A stretch of 64,000 bases of DNA from Alistipes sp. (GCA_017631055.1 JAGBTZ010000033.1:43050-107049), one strand, 5' to 3'. Counted from the stretch's first letter, positions 8,523-16,983 are shown. The notes: generated by a model not told the origin, from the sequence alone. Made by a program: numbers and translations.

Positions 8523-9617
8523 ATGAAAACAACAGCATTTACCAAGTACCACATCGCCAACGGTGCCAAGATGGCAGAGTTTGCGGGCTACAATATGCCC
8601 ATCGAGTTCTCGGGCATCAACGATGAGCACGCCACAGTGCGCGAGAAGGCAGGAGTCTTTGACGTGAGCCACATGGGCGAGATTTGGGTCAAGGGCGAGA
8701 GGGCTCTCGACCTGTTGCAGCACATCGCTTCGAACGACGTATCGAAACTCTTTGACGGCAAGGTACAGTATGCCGCAATGCCCAATGGCAAGGGTGGTAT
8801 CGTGGATGATATTCTGATTTACAAATTCAGCGACACGAAGTATATGCTCTGCGTGAATGCAGCCAACACCGACAAGGATTGGGCTCACATCTGCGCTGAG
8901 GGCGAGAAGTTCGGAATGAAGGCCGGCGTGGAGTTGGAAAATGCTTCGGACAACATCGCACAGTTGGCAGTCCAGGGTCCGTTGGCGATGAAGATTGTCC
9001 AGAAGATGTGCGATGAGCCGGTCGAAGATATGGTCTACTACACCTTCAAGCAGACCAAGTTGGCAGGCTGTGATGTAATCCTCTCTGCTACGGGCTACAC
9101 CGGCTCGGGCGGTTGCGAGATCTATATGTACAACTCCGATGCCGACACCATCTGGGAGGCACTCTGGGCTGCGGGTGAGGAGTACGGATTGAAGAATATC
9201 GGCCTTGGTGCACGCGACACACTGCGCTTGGAGAAGGGTTTCTGCCTCTATGGCAACGATATTGATGACACAACCTCTCCGCTCGAGGCGGGCTTGGGTT
9301 GGGTAACCAAGTTTGTCGATGGCAAGGATTTCATCGACCGCGACTTCCTGGCAAAGCAGAAAGCCGAGGGCGTAGAGCGCAAGTTGGTAGGTTTCAAGAT
9401 GATTGACCGAGGCATTCCGCGCCATGAGTATAAGATTGCTTCGCTCGAGGGCGAGGAGATTGGTCACGTCACTTCGGGTACAATGTCGCCCACATTGAAG
9501 GTCGGCATCGGCTTGGGTTACGTCAAGGCTGAATATGCTGCTATAGGCACCCAGATTGCTATCATCATTCGTGACCGACTGATTAAGGCCGAGGTTGTCA
9601 AGTATCCTTTCGTATAA
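8523..9617 (+). CDS. gcvT: Glycine cleavage system T protein (aminomethyltransferase)
   Basis: Transfers the one-carbon unit from the aminomethyl group held on GcvH to tetrahydrofolate, releasing ammonia. The 364 residues match the family. Motifs include the N-terminal [28 protein letters not shown] block, [29 protein letters not shown] and the C-terminal [10 protein letters not shown] segment. No glycine riboswitch fits in the 18-nt space upstream. It is followed after 33 nt by ftsY. Other glycine-cleavage genes are not in this window. Confidence 0.96.
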   Translation: MKTTAFTKYHIANGAKMAEFAGYNMPIEFSGINDEHATVREKAGVFDVSHMGEIWVKGERALDLLQHIASNDVSKLFDGKVQYAAMPNGKGGIVDDILIYKFSDTKYMLCVNAANTDKDWAHICAEGEKFGMKAGVELENASDNIAQLAVQGPLAMKIVQKMCDEPVEDMVYYTFKQTKLAGCDVILSATGYTGSGGCEIYMYNSDADTIWEALWAAGEEYGLKNIGLGARDTLRLEKGFCLYGNDIDDTTSPLEAGLGWVTKFVDGKDFIDRDFLAKQKAEGVERKLVGFKMIDRGIPRHEYKIASLEGEEIGHVTSGTMSPTLKVGIGLGYVKAEYAAIGTQIAIIIRDRLIKAEVVKYPFV

Positions 9618-9650
9618 TCTGAGTAAAAAGAGTATCCTTTGGTATAAAGT

Positions 9651-10670
9651 ATGGGATTTTTCGATCTATTTAAGAAGAAGGGCGAGAGCGAGCAGTGCGC
9701 ACAAGCTCCCCAAAGCGAGGAGCAGATAGAGCAGAGCCGTGAGGAGTTGAATGCCGGACTTGAGAAGACCAAAAGCGGTTTCTTCTCGAAGTTGGCTCGA
9801 GCTGTGGCGGGTCGCACCACGGTCGATGCCGAGGTGTTAGACGACTTGGAGGAGGTGCTTATTACCTCGGATGTCGGAGTCGAGACTACGGTCAAAATCA
9901 TCGAGGCTATCGAGGAGCGCGTAGCTCGCGATAAGTATATGAGCACCTCGGAGTTGCAAGGCATCCTGCGCGAGGAGATTGCCCGACTTATGGAGCAGGC
10001 CGAGGGTTCGGATGAGGCTTTCGGATTGGAGGTCAAGGAGGGCGTACCCTACGTTTTGATGGTAGTAGGCGTGAACGGCGCCGGCAAGACCACCACCATA
10101 GGTAAACTCGCAGCCCAACTTACGAAGGCGGGCAAGAAGGTCTACATCGGTGCGGCCGATACGTTCCGCGCAGCAGCCATCGACCAGTTGGCAGTCTGGG
10201 CTGATAGAGCCGGAGCCACGATGATTCGCCAGGAGATGGGTAGCGACCCCGCATCGGTAGCATTCGACACGCTGAAGTCGGCAGTTGCCAACGGAGCAGA
10301 TGTTGTACTTATCGACACGGCGGGCCGTCTTCACAATAAGGTCGGTCTGATGAACGAGCTCTCGAAGATTCGCAACGTGATGGCGAAGGTTATCCCCGAT
10401 GCGCCACACGAAGTTATGCTCGTATTGGATGGCTCGACAGGCCAGAATGCCTTTGAGCAGGCAAAGCAGTTCACTCAGGCAACGGCAGTCACATCGCTTA
10501 CAATCACAAAGTTGGATGGCACAGCCAAGGGAGGCGTGGTTATCGGCATCAGCGACCGATTCCACATCCCGGTACGCTACATCGGCATTGGCGAGGGTAT
10601 CGACCAACTGCGCCGCTTCGATAGAGTGGAGTTTGTAAATGCGCTTTTTGATACAAATGAAAAAAATTAA
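9651..10670 (+). CDS. ftsY: Signal recognition particle receptor FtsY
   Basis: The GTPase that docks the ribosome-SRP complex at the inner membrane. The 339 residues comprise an N-terminal amphipathic/acidic start ([15 protein letters not shown]), the four-helix N domain, and the G domain with [15 protein letters not shown] (P-loop), DTFRAAA, DTAGR and [10 protein letters not shown]. The acidic A domain of the E. coli protein is missing, as is normal in this phylum. The 3' end overlaps the rimO start by 14 nt, suggesting translational coupling. Confidence 0.97.
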   Translation: MGFFDLFKKKGESEQCAQAPQSEEQIEQSREELNAGLEKTKSGFFSKLARAVAGRTTVDAEVLDDLEEVLITSDVGVETTVKIIEAIEERVARDKYMSTSELQGILREEIARLMEQAEGSDEAFGLEVKEGVPYVLMVVGVNGAGKTTTIGKLAAQLTKAGKKVYIGAADTFRAAAIDQLAVWADRAGATMIRQEMGSDPASVAFDTLKSAVANGADVVLIDTAGRLHNKVGLMNELSKIRNVMAKVIPDAPHEVMLVLDGSTGQNAFEQAKQFTQATAVTSLTITKLDGTAKGGVVIGISDRFHIPVRYIGIGEGIDQLRRFDRVEFVNALFDTNEKN

Positions 10671-11949
10671 CATCATAACCCTCGGCTGCGCCAAAAACCG
10701 AGTGGATTCCGAGCACGTTGCAGCACAATTGGCAGCCTCGGGTTGGGAGGTTGTTTATGACAGCGACCGCACCGATGCCAAGACAGTGGTCATCAACACT
10801 TGTGGATTTATCGGCGATGCCAAGGCCGAGAGTATCGACACCATCCTGAATGCCGTAGCAGCAAAGCAGGCGGGCAGGATCGACCACCTCTTTGTTATGG
10901 GTTGCCTCTCGGAGCGATATGCTGACGAGTTGCGCGAGGAGATTCCCGAGGTGGACCAATACTTCGGAGTCAAGAACTTCGAGGAGGTCGTAGCAGCCCT
11001 TGGCGTGGAGCATTGCAAGGCTCTCGAGACCGAGCGCACACTCTCGACTCCGAAGCACTACGCCTACCTGAAGATTGCCGAGGGATGCAATTGGAAGTGT
11101 GGCTATTGCGCCATTCCGCTCATTCGTGGCCCGCACGTTTCGGTGCCGATGGAGGTGCTGGAGGAGGAGGCTCGCAAGCTTGCCAAGGCAGGAGTCAAGG
11201 AGCTGATTGTCATCGCTCAAGATACGACATACTACGGCATCGACCTCTACGGCAAGCGTTGCCTGGCGGAGTTGCTCGAGAGGCTCTGTCGCATCGAGGG
11301 TATCGAGTGGATTAGGCTCCACTACGCCTACCCCACCGCCTTCCCCGAGGAGGTTATCGAGGTTATGGCTCGCGAGCCGAAGATTTGTAAATATCTCGAC
11401 ATTCCGTTCCAGCACATCTCGGATGCACAACTCTCGTCAATGAAACGTCGCCACACCAAGGCAGAGGCTTATGCCCTTATCGAGCGTCTGCGCAGCAAGA
11501 TGCCCGATATGGCACTGCGCACCACGCTTTTGGTCGGCTACCCGGGCGAAACGGATGAGGATTTCGAGGAGTTGAAGGAGTTTGTACGCACCGTGCGCTT
11601 CGACCGTCTCGGAGTCTTCCCCTACTCGGAGGAGGAGGGTACATACTCTGCCGAGAAGTTGAGCGACAATGTACCTGAGCAGGTAAAAGGTCGCCGTATG
11701 GAGGAGATTATGCAGATTCAGAGCGAGATTTCGCTGCAACTCAACACCGAGCGCATCGGCTCTGTCGAGCGCGTGATTATCGACTCGCGCCAGGGCGATT
11801 ACTACGTTGGTCGCTCGCAGTTCGACTCGCCCGAGGTGGATGAGGAGATACTCATTCCGGCTGATAAAAAGCGCCTGATTCGCGGCAAATTCTACAATGT
11901 CCGCATCACCGCTGCCGAGGATTACGACCTCTATGGTGAGGTGGTGTAG
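10657..11949 (+). CDS. rimO: Ribosomal protein S12 methylthiotransferase RimO
   Basis: A radical-SAM enzyme that methylthiolates the conserved Asp of ribosomal protein S12. With the ATG at 10657 (inside the ftsY end) it is 430 residues. The radical-SAM cluster is Cys 144, Cys 148 and Cys 151 (EGCNWKCGYC). The auxiliary N-terminal cluster is Cys 11, Cys 49 and Cys 83. A C-terminal TRAM domain follows. An upstream in-frame ATG at 10639 would add six residues before the family-typical start [15 protein letters not shown] terminator follows. Confidence 0.95.
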   Translation: MKKINIITLGCAKNRVDSEHVAAQLAASGWEVVYDSDRTDAKTVVINTCGFIGDAKAESIDTILNAVAAKQAGRIDHLFVMGCLSERYADELREEIPEVDQYFGVKNFEEVVAALGVEHCKALETERTLSTPKHYAYLKIAEGCNWKCGYCAIPLIRGPHVSVPMEVLEEEARKLAKAGVKELIVIAQDTTYYGIDLYGKRCLAELLERLCRIEGIEWIRLHYAYPTAFPEEVIEVMAREPKICKYLDIPFQHISDAQLSSMKRRHTKAEAYALIERLRSKMPDMALRTTLLVGYPGETDEDFEELKEFVRTVRFDRLGVFPYSEEEGTYSAEKLSDNVPEQVKGRRMEEIMQIQSEISLQLNTERIGSVERVIIDSRQGDYYVGRSQFDSPEVDEEILIPADKKRLIRGKFYNVRITAAEDYDLYGEVV

Positions 11950-11977
11950 GGTTGGATTTATAACACAAAAAGCAGAT

Positions 11978-12022
11978 ATGCGGTTTCGGGATGTAATTTT
12001 TTCGCCCGAAACCGCATTTTTT
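11978..12022 (+). terminator. Terminator of the gcvT-ftsY-rimO transcript
   Basis: A 13-bp stem, ATGCGGTTTCGGG (11978-11990) with CCCGAAACCGCAT (12005-12017), then a run of six T. Confidence 0.85.
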
Positions 12023-12035
12023 CGGAAAAATTAAC

Positions 12036-12043
12036 TATCTTTG
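12036..12043 (+). promoter_or_regulatory. -7 box for the coiled-coil/zapA operon
   Basis: TATCTTTG, 27 nt before the ATG at 12071. No clear TTG at -33 because the rimO terminator occupies that region. Confidence 0.5.
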
Positions 12044-12070
12044 GGTGTTGTATTGTTTTTACGCAAGAAG

Positions 12071-12364
12071 ATGGCACAAAAAGAGAGTATCGAAAAGTTG
12101 GCAGAGCAGGTGCGACTCCTTATCGAGGAGCATCGCCTAAAGTCGGAGTTATGCGACCGACTCACTGCCGAGTGCCGAGATCTCAAGGAGGAGAATCGTT
12201 CTCTTCAGGAGCGTGTCAAGCAACTCGACTCCGAGCTGGCAACAGCGCAACTCGGTGTGGGTCTTGCGGGAGATAACGGCAACACTGCGAAGGCTCGTGC
12301 GCGTGTCAATCGCCTAATGCGGGAGGTGGACCGTTGCATAGCAATCGTAAAACAACAGGAGTAG
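12071..12364 (+). CDS. Small coiled-coil protein upstream of zapA
   Basis: A 97-residue protein that is almost entirely heptad-repeat coiled coil (IEKLAEQVRLLIEEHRLKS, then LKEENRSLQERVKQLDSEL), with a basic C-terminal segment. The ATG at 12071 is chosen; an in-frame TTG ten codons upstream overlaps the -7 box and is unlikely. The gene is 25 nt before zapA. A cell-division role resembling ZapB is an inference from position and coiled-coil form; sequence alone does not establish homology to E. coli ZapB. Confidence 0.65.
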   Translation: MAQKESIEKLAEQVRLLIEEHRLKSELCDRLTAECRDLKEENRSLQERVKQLDSELATAQLGVGLAGDNGNTAKARARVNRLMREVDRCIAIVKQQE

Positions 12365-12389
12365 AGATAACAGGCAGCAATCGGACAGA

Positions 12390-12695
12390 ATGAGCGCAAG
12401 CAAGCAAAACATAACGCTGAAAATTGTCGGTAAGGATTATTCGATGGCAATCGACCCATCGAAGGAGGAGATTTATCGCCTTGCCGAGCGTATGGTCAAT
12501 GCCTATGCAGCGAAGTTCGAGCAGGCGGGCATTGAGGGGAGTTCACGTCAGGATTTCCTCGCATTGGCAGCCCTGCAGCTCGCCATATCGAACGTAGCGA
12601 TGTCGCAGAGCCGCGAGGTGGGCAATGATGATGTCAAGGCACTTAATGCCCTTTGCGACCAGATTACGGACTACCTGAACAAGCTGAAGCTATAG
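12390..12695 (+). CDS. zapA: Cell division protein ZapA
   Basis: A 101-residue FtsZ-ring stabiliser that crosslinks FtsZ protofilaments. The N-terminal domain (ITLKIVGKDYSMAIDPSKEEIYRLAERMVN) matches the ZapA globular head and is followed by a long helix (FLALAALQLAISNVAMSQ) that forms the dimer coiled coil. It is followed by the 6S RNA gene. The zapA-6S linkage is also known in gamma-proteobacteria. Confidence 0.92.
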   Translation: MSASKQNITLKIVGKDYSMAIDPSKEEIYRLAERMVNAYAAKFEQAGIEGSSRQDFLALAALQLAISNVAMSQSREVGNDDVKALNALCDQITDYLNKLKL

Positions 12696-12732
12696 AGATT
12701 AGGAGTAAACGAACAAGATAAATTCTATTACC

Positions 12733-12752
12733 CGCAAGTAATAGAGCCCCGA
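12733..12752 (+). other. Hairpin in the zapA-6S spacer
   Basis: CTATTAC-CCGCAA-GTAATAG hairpin between zapA and the 6S RNA body. It has no T run and could be a processing site or part of the 6S precursor leader. Purpose not shown. Confidence 0.35.
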
Positions 12753-12842
12753 GGAGGAGAATAACCGATGAAGCGGCTTAAACCCCACCTCAAAGAGTTG
12801 AACAAAAAGGAAGAGTTCTTTAACATATACCAAGAAATCTAC

Positions 12843-13036
12843 CCGCATAGATTCCTTAAGCTTTGCGAAACTGAACACTTATTACATCGAGGCAACCTCG
12901 GCGTTTCAAAATCAGGCCTTAACCTCCTCGGAGGTGTGCTTACGGGCACCGTTGGACGATTGCGAGCTCTCGAAGCCCTCATACTTGACTTATCAGCAGA
13001 TTCGTCAAACAAGAAAAGGAATCCATGCGGTTTTTT
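12843..13036 (+). ncRNA. ssrS: 6S RNA (SsrS), RNA polymerase-binding regulatory RNA
   Basis: About 188-194 nt between zapA and rny. The ends form a long closing stem: CCGCATAGATTCCTT (12843-12857) pairs with AAGGAATCCATGCGG (13016-13030) with one mismatch. A second helix pairs TTTGCGAA (12862-12869) with TTCGTCAAA (13001-13009). A T run (13031-13036) follows directly, so the closing stem may double as the terminator. Inside are hairpins CGAG-GCAAC-CTCG (12888-12900) and GTGC-TTACGG-GCAC. Length, rod shape and position suit 6S RNA, which mimics an open promoter and sequesters the housekeeping holoenzyme in stationary phase. The 5' end may be processed from a longer precursor starting in 12700-12842. 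Confidence 0.75.
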
Positions 13037-13074
13037 ATTTAGTACATAAAACTTAAACAAACATTTATAGAGAA

Positions 13075-14604
13075 ATGGCAACAACACTTATTATCGGAAT
13101 TGCCTTAATCGTTTCAGCCATAACAGGTTTGGCTACCTACTTTGGCGTCAAGGCTCGCTCGAAGGCTATCCTTCGCAAGGCCGAAGACGATGGCGAGATG
13201 ATTAAGAAGGAGAAACTCCTTCAGGCAAAAGAGAAGTTCATACAGTTGAAGAGCGAACACGACCGTCAGGTCAACGAGCGCAACCAACGCACGGCACAGG
13301 CTGAGCAACGCGCCAAGCAGATTGAGAGCAATCTGCAGCATCAGCAGCGTGAGTTGGAGAACAAATGTCGTGAGAACGACCGCCTCAAAGAGCAACTCGA
13401 GGCTCAACTCCAGATTGTAGAGCACAAGAAGGAGGAGATCTCGCAGAAGATGAAGGAGCAGAATGCCCGTCTGGAGCAGATCTCGGGAATGAGCTCCGAG
13501 GAGGCGAAGAATATCCTCATCGAGAATATGAAGGCCGAGGCTAAAGCCGATGCCGCAACATATATTAACGAGACCATCGAGGAGGCTAAACTCACCGCCA
13601 CAAAGGAGGCAAAGCGCATCATCGTAGCCTCAATTCAGCGCGTGGCGACCGAGACTGCTATCGAGAATGCTGTGACGGTATTCCACATCGACAGCGACGA
13701 GGTCAAGGGTCGTATTATCGGCCGTGAGGGTCGCAATATCCGCGCCTTGGAGGCAGCTACCGGCATCGAGATTATCGTTGACGACACGCCCGAGGCTATC
13801 ATCCTGAGCGGTTTCGACCCCGTGCGCCGCGAGATTGCCCGTCTGGCACTCCATCAGCTCGTAACCGATGGCCGTATCCACCCCGCACGCATCGAGGAGG
13901 TTGTGGCTAAGGTCAAGAAGCAGATTGAAGAGGAGATTGTTGAGGTCGGCAAGCGCACGACTATCGACCTTGGTATCCATGGTCTGCACCCCGAACTTAT
14001 CCGCCTTATCGGCAAGATGAAATATCGCTCATCGTATGGTCAGAACCTACTGCAACACGCTCGCGAGACTGCTAACCTCGCAGGCATTATGGCCTCGGAG
14101 CTGGGTCTTAACCCCAAGACTGCTCGCCGTGCAGGTCTGCTACACGATATCGGTAAGGTGCCCGATGACGAGCCCGAATTGCCACACGCAATTATCGGTA
14201 TGAAACTCGCCGAGAAGTTCAAGGAGAAGGCAGATGTATGCAATGCTATCGGTGCTCACCACGACGAGACCGAGATGACATCACTCATTGCCCCGATTAT
14301 TCAGGTCTGCGATGCTATCTCGGGTGCTCGCCCGGGAGCTCGTCGCGAGGTTGTCGAGTCGTATATCAAGCGACTGAAGGAGATGGAGGGTATCGCTCTC
14401 TCGTATCCGGGTGTGGTCAAGACCTACGCTATCCAGGCGGGTCGCGAGTTGCGCGTAATCGTTGGTGCTGATAAACTCTCGGATGCCGAGTCGGAGAGCC
14501 TCTCGCACGATATCGCAAAGAAGATTCAGGACGAGATGACCTACCCGGGTCAGGTGAAGATTACCGTCATCCGCGAGACTCGCGCTGTATCTTACGCAAA
14601 GTAA
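13075..14604 (+). CDS. rny: Ribonuclease Y
   Basis: A membrane-anchored endoribonuclease that starts mRNA decay. At 509 residues the domain order is: N-terminal membrane helix (about 3-25); long charged coiled coil (about 30-160); KH domain with the [17 protein letters not shown] motif (about 205-260); HD domain with the HD pair in LLHDIGK and a second HHDETE motif; and a C-terminal domain. The start ATG at 13075 is 44 nt after the 6S RNA body. A strong terminator follows. Confidence 0.97.
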   Translation: MATTLIIGIALIVSAITGLATYFGVKARSKAILRKAEDDGEMIKKEKLLQAKEKFIQLKSEHDRQVNERNQRTAQAEQRAKQIESNLQHQQRELENKCRENDRLKEQLEAQLQIVEHKKEEISQKMKEQNARLEQISGMSSEEAKNILIENMKAEAKADAATYINETIEEAKLTATKEAKRIIVASIQRVATETAIENAVTVFHIDSDEVKGRIIGREGRNIRALEAATGIEIIVDDTPEAIILSGFDPVRREIARLALHQLVTDGRIHPARIEEVVAKVKKQIEEEIVEVGKRTTIDLGIHGLHPELIRLIGKMKYRSSYGQNLLQHARETANLAGIMASELGLNPKTARRAGLLHDIGKVPDDEPELPHAIIGMKLAEKFKEKADVCNAIGAHHDETEMTSLIAPIIQVCDAISGARPGARREVVESYIKRLKEMEGIALSYPGVVKTYAIQAGRELRVIVGADKLSDAESESLSHDIAKKIQDEMTYPGQVKITVIRETRAVSYAK

Positions 14605-14627
14605 ACAATTTAAGATTACCTCCCCCG

Positions 14628-14666
14628 AAGGCTGTCCAACCCGCGAAGGTTGCGACAGCCTTTTTT
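14628..14666 (+). terminator. Terminator of rny
   Basis: Stem AAGGCTGTC (14628-14636) with GACAGCCTT (14654-14662), followed by TTTT. Confidence 0.85.
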
Positions 14667-14723
14667 GCAATAGAAGAACGGGGGCAGATTGACAAACGCC
14701 GGCCTAAATTAGGAACGGGGGCT

Positions 14724-14792
14724 AAGGGGAGTTAAGAGTGGTTAAGGAGATTAAGGAGATTAAGGAGATTAGGGATGTTAGGGATGTTAGGG
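14724..14792. repeat. 9-nt-period degenerate tandem repeat
   Basis: Units such as GGAGATTAA and GGATGTTAG repeat with a 9-nt period over about 70 nt. The same period is seen at 2921, 14963, 15036, 41956, 51848, 51902 and 51934. Confidence 0.75.
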
Positions 14793-14820
14793 GCGAAGGG
14801 CGTTAAGGTAGCATTACTAA

Positions 14821-14868
14821 ACTCCTCCCCTAAGTTAGGGGAGATGCCCAAAGGGCGGGAGAAGGTCG
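14821..14868. repeat. Composite intergenic repeat, copy 2
   Basis: CTCCTCCCC-TAAGTTA-GGGGAG hairpin, then small hairpin GCCC-AAA-GGGC, then a degenerate GGGAGAAGGTC end. Homologous to the elements at 2971 and 14887. Confidence 0.75.
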
Positions 14869-14886
14869 AAGCCAATACCCAACAAA

Positions 14887-14961
14887 ACTCCTCTCCTGTC
14901 TTAGGGGAGGTGGCTGAAAGCCGGAGGGGTCTGTCGGTTTTATTGGCTATTAGCCATTGGC
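14887..14961. repeat. Composite intergenic repeat, copy 3
   Basis: CTCCTCTCCTGTCTTAGGGG hairpin region, then small hairpin GGCT-GAA-AGCC, then GGAGGGGTCTGTC, and an attached TTGGCTATTAGCCATTGGC tail (14943-14961). The small hairpin keeps pairing although its bases differ from copies 1 and 2. Confidence 0.75.
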
Positions 14962-15114
14962 AGGGCTAGATGAGTTAGATGGGGAGCGCTGTCTGCGACA
15001 GCCTATGGGGAGAATGGGGATTATGGGGTTTTTACAGTCACCCCAGTCATCCCAGTCACCCCAGTCACCCCAGTTTACCCAGCCAACCCAGTCCCTAACC
15101 TCCACTCAACCGAC
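14962..15114. repeat. Repeat-rich spacer with 9-nt units and a short hairpin
   Basis: 14963-14983 holds TAGATGAGTTAGATGGG units. 14988-15002 is a GCTGTC-TGC-GACAGC hairpin. 15036-15092 holds about six 9-nt CCAGTCACC-type units. No gene is supported in this spacer. Confidence 0.65.
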
Positions 15115-15197
15115 CGCAGATAACTCTGCCGAGGCGCTACACGCTGACCGAGTCCCTTTATCAAACAAAACAAGCGACCCAAAAGGTCGCTTGTAAA
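15115..15197. repeat. 83-bp direct repeat, copy A, with terminator-like hairpin
   Basis: Matches 15399-15481 closely. The last 54 nt are nearly identical (CTGACCGAGTCCCTTTATC onward), with divergent 5' flanks. It includes the hairpin CAAGCGACC/GGTCGCTTG (15171-15193), followed on the minus strand by a T-rich stretch. No tRNA is recognised directly upstream of this copy on the minus strand. Confidence 0.75.
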
Positions 15198-15398
15198 TTA
15201 CCTCAACCACCAAAACAATCGAACTTACACCGATTAGGCTCGAACGGTTGCTGCAGGTTTGAGCAGTGCAAGCAGGGAGAATGTGCAGAATAACCGAAGG
15301 TTTGGAAGAGTGGTTGAGAATAGATGCCAAACTTGTTTGAGCAGATATTTCTCAAACGATATTCCAAAGTTGCGCAGCAACTCTGCACATTCGCCAAG
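15198..15398. other. Unassigned spacer between the two direct repeats
   Basis: About 200 nt with no convincing gene. It holds an 11-bp inverted repeat, GAATGTGCAGA (near 15279) with TCTGCACATTC (15382-15392), a GTTTGAGCAG direct repeat, and GTTGC-GCA-GCAAC (15369-15381). It might be a decayed gene or an RNA; neither is supported. Confidence 0.4.
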
Positions 15399-15481
15399 CG
15401 CAGACAACACTGCCACACCGCCACCAACTGACCGAGTCCCTTTATCAAACAAAACAAGCGACCCAAAAGGTCGCTTGTAAA
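15399..15481. repeat. 83-bp direct repeat, copy B, carrying the tRNA-Leu terminator
   Basis: Second copy of the element at 15115-15197. Its hairpin (15455-15477) lies directly downstream of tRNA-Leu on the minus strand and has a T-rich tail, so it serves as the tRNA terminator. It also contains GATAAAGGGACTCG on the minus strand, the exact reverse complement of CGAGTCCCTTTATC in the tRNA 3' half. Confidence 0.75.
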
Positions 15482-15482
15482 G

Positions 15483-15564
15483 TGCGGATAAAGGGACTCG
15501 AACCCCCACGCCTCTCGGCATCAGATCCTAAGTCTGACGTGGCTACCAATTACACCATATCCGC
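15483..15564 (-). tRNA. tRNA-Leu (anticodon TAG)
   Basis: An 82-nt type II tRNA. The acceptor stem GCGGATA/TATCCGC pairs fully, and the anticodon arm TCAGA-CTTAGGA-TCTGA gives anticodon TAG. A long variable arm (TGCCGAGAGGCGT) and a T arm with GGTTCGAGTCC follow. The CCA end is not encoded. The promoter box is at 15576-15583 and the terminator at 15455-15477. Confidence 0.95.
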
Positions 15565-15575
15565 ATTAGGTGAGG

Positions 15576-15583
15576 CAAAGGTA
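15576..15583 (-). promoter_or_regulatory. -7 box for tRNA-Leu
   Basis: TACCTTTG on the minus strand, 11 nt upstream of the tRNA 5' end. No well-spaced TTG. Confidence 0.5.
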
Positions 15584-15647
15584 TAAAAAAATGGTTAATA
15601 TACCACAGCTATAACAAAATAAATTTCACTTCATTCCAAATTATTTG

Positions 15648-15655
15648 TATCTTTG
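15648..15655 (+). promoter_or_regulatory. -7 box abutting the symporter start codon
   Basis: TATCTTTG ends only 5 nt before the ATG at 15661. Since this box is centred near -7, transcription should begin at or within a couple of bases of the ATG, predicting a leaderless or nearly leaderless mRNA. Confidence 0.55.
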
Positions 15656-15660
15656 TTTTC

Positions 15661-16878
15661 ATGAAAGCACTCTTCAAGAATCTCGGATTGTGGATTTTGG
15701 TAGCCATGGTTGCCGGAATCGTAGTTGGTGCAGTTATGGGCGAGCAGGCGACGATTTTTGCTCCCCTGGGCACACTATTCATACAACTTATCAAGATGTT
15801 GGTAGTTCCGTTGGTGGGCATATCCATCATTTCGGGTGCGGCATCGCTCGGTAGCAGTCGCTCTGCCGGCAAGATTGGCATTGTCAGCATAGCCTACATC
15901 ATGCTGACGACCGTGATGGCTGTCGTTGTCGCCATCGCTGCGGCACTGATATTCAAGCCCGGCATTGGATTGGGCTCCGAAGGTGTGGCCTCAATCATGG
16001 CTCACGCCTCCACGGAGCAGAGTGCGGGCTCCGAGTTGTCGTTCTGGGATACTATTATCGGAATGATTCCCGAAAATCCCATTCGGGCACTGACCGAGGG
16101 TAACATTCTGCAAATCATCATCTTTGGACTCATCCTCGGCTTTGGTATCGCCTCAATTGACGAGCACAAACGCAACAAGGTTGTCAATGGATTGAACTAC
16201 CTGCTCGAGGCGTTGATCTGGTGCATAGGCAAGGTTATGTTGATCGCTCCGTTGGGAGTCTTCGGACTTATGGCCGAGGCTATGGGCACCTTTGGTTTCG
16301 ATATTTTGCTCAAGGTTGCCAATCTGCTATGGGTCGATTTGATTGCGGTGCTTGTTGTGGGACTTGTACTCTATCCGCTGACCATATCACTCTTCTCGAA
16401 TATCAGCGTTAAGGCGTTCTTCAAGGCGATGCTTCGGCCCCAGATTGTAGCATTCTCGACCGCATCATCAATGGCTACGCTTCCCGTAACTATGGGGGCA
16501 TGCGAGAGGATGGGTATCTCGAAGCTCGTGTCGGGATTTGTCGTGCCGTTAGGAGCCACAATCAACATGACGGGCAACGCCATATACTACACTCTGGTTG
16601 CGATATTCTTCGCACAATTTTACGGCATAGAGTTGGGGTTGGCCAGCTATGTAGCCATAACCGTAACGGCCTCATTGGGTAGCATCGGCCAAGCCGGAGT
16701 CCCGGGGCCAACGCTGATGGTTGTGGCGGTACTTGTCGCTGCCGGTATTCCCATCGAGGGGTTGCCATTGCTCTATGCTCTCGACCGCATCTTCGATATG
16801 ATACGCACCGTGCTTAACATCACAGGCGATGCTGCGTGTGCAGCTGTCACCGATCGACTTGCTACCAGGCGGGAGTAG
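15661..16878 (+). CDS. Dicarboxylate/amino acid:cation symporter (DAACS family)
   Basis: A 405-residue inner-membrane carrier of the GltP/GltT/DctA family, moving glutamate, aspartate or C4-dicarboxylates with Na+ or H+. Visible features are the N-terminal helices, a serine-rich hairpin region at FSTASSMATLPVTM (HP1 equivalent), the GATINMTGNAIY motif of helix 7 (NMDGT equivalent, here NMTGN), and GPTLMVVAVLVAAGIP (HP2 region). The usual Asp of the NMDGT motif is replaced by Thr, so the cation site or substrate may differ. The ATG at 15661 fits the family N-terminus even though it abuts the promoter. Exact substrate unknown. Confidence 0.9.
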   Translation: MKALFKNLGLWILVAMVAGIVVGAVMGEQATIFAPLGTLFIQLIKMLVVPLVGISIISGAASLGSSRSAGKIGIVSIAYIMLTTVMAVVVAIAAALIFKPGIGLGSEGVASIMAHASTEQSAGSELSFWDTIIGMIPENPIRALTEGNILQIIIFGLILGFGIASIDEHKRNKVVNGLNYLLEALIWCIGKVMLIAPLGVFGLMAEAMGTFGFDILLKVANLLWVDLIAVLVVGLVLYPLTISLFSNISVKAFFKAMLRPQIVAFSTASSMATLPVTMGACERMGISKLVSGFVVPLGATINMTGNAIYYTLVAIFFAQFYGIELGLASYVAITVTASLGSIGQAGVPGPTLMVVAVLVAAGIPIEGLPLLYALDRIFDMIRTVLNITGDAACAAVTDRLATRRE

Positions 16879-16925
16879 GGTCGGCTAATGTGTGGGGCGA
16901 CTATCGGGTAGCACCCCAAAAACAG

Positions 16926-16963
16926 AGCGAGGGCTGTCACGATACTATCGGACAGCCCTCGCT
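16926..16963 (-). terminator. Terminator between the symporter and rpsT
   Basis: A 13-bp perfect stem AGCGAGGGCTGTC/GACAGCCCTCGCT, followed on the minus strand by a T run (TGTTTTTGG). It terminates rpsT and, by position, may also serve the symporter. Confidence 0.85.
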
Positions 16964-16983
16964 TGCTATTCAGCAACTCTTGA

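Noticed and set aside
12768-13049. A 93-codon plus-strand open frame beginning MKRLKPHL
   Set aside because: It lies across the 6S RNA; its codons follow the RNA's stems rather than any protein pattern.
14724-15092. CRISPR array
   Set aside because: Units are 9 nt with no spacers; no Cas genes nearby.
15234-15521. Minus-strand frames with the KRPFGSLVLFDKGTRS segment near tRNA-Leu
   Set aside because: They translate the 83-bp repeat and tRNA; both repeat copies give the same peptide by duplication, not by coding.
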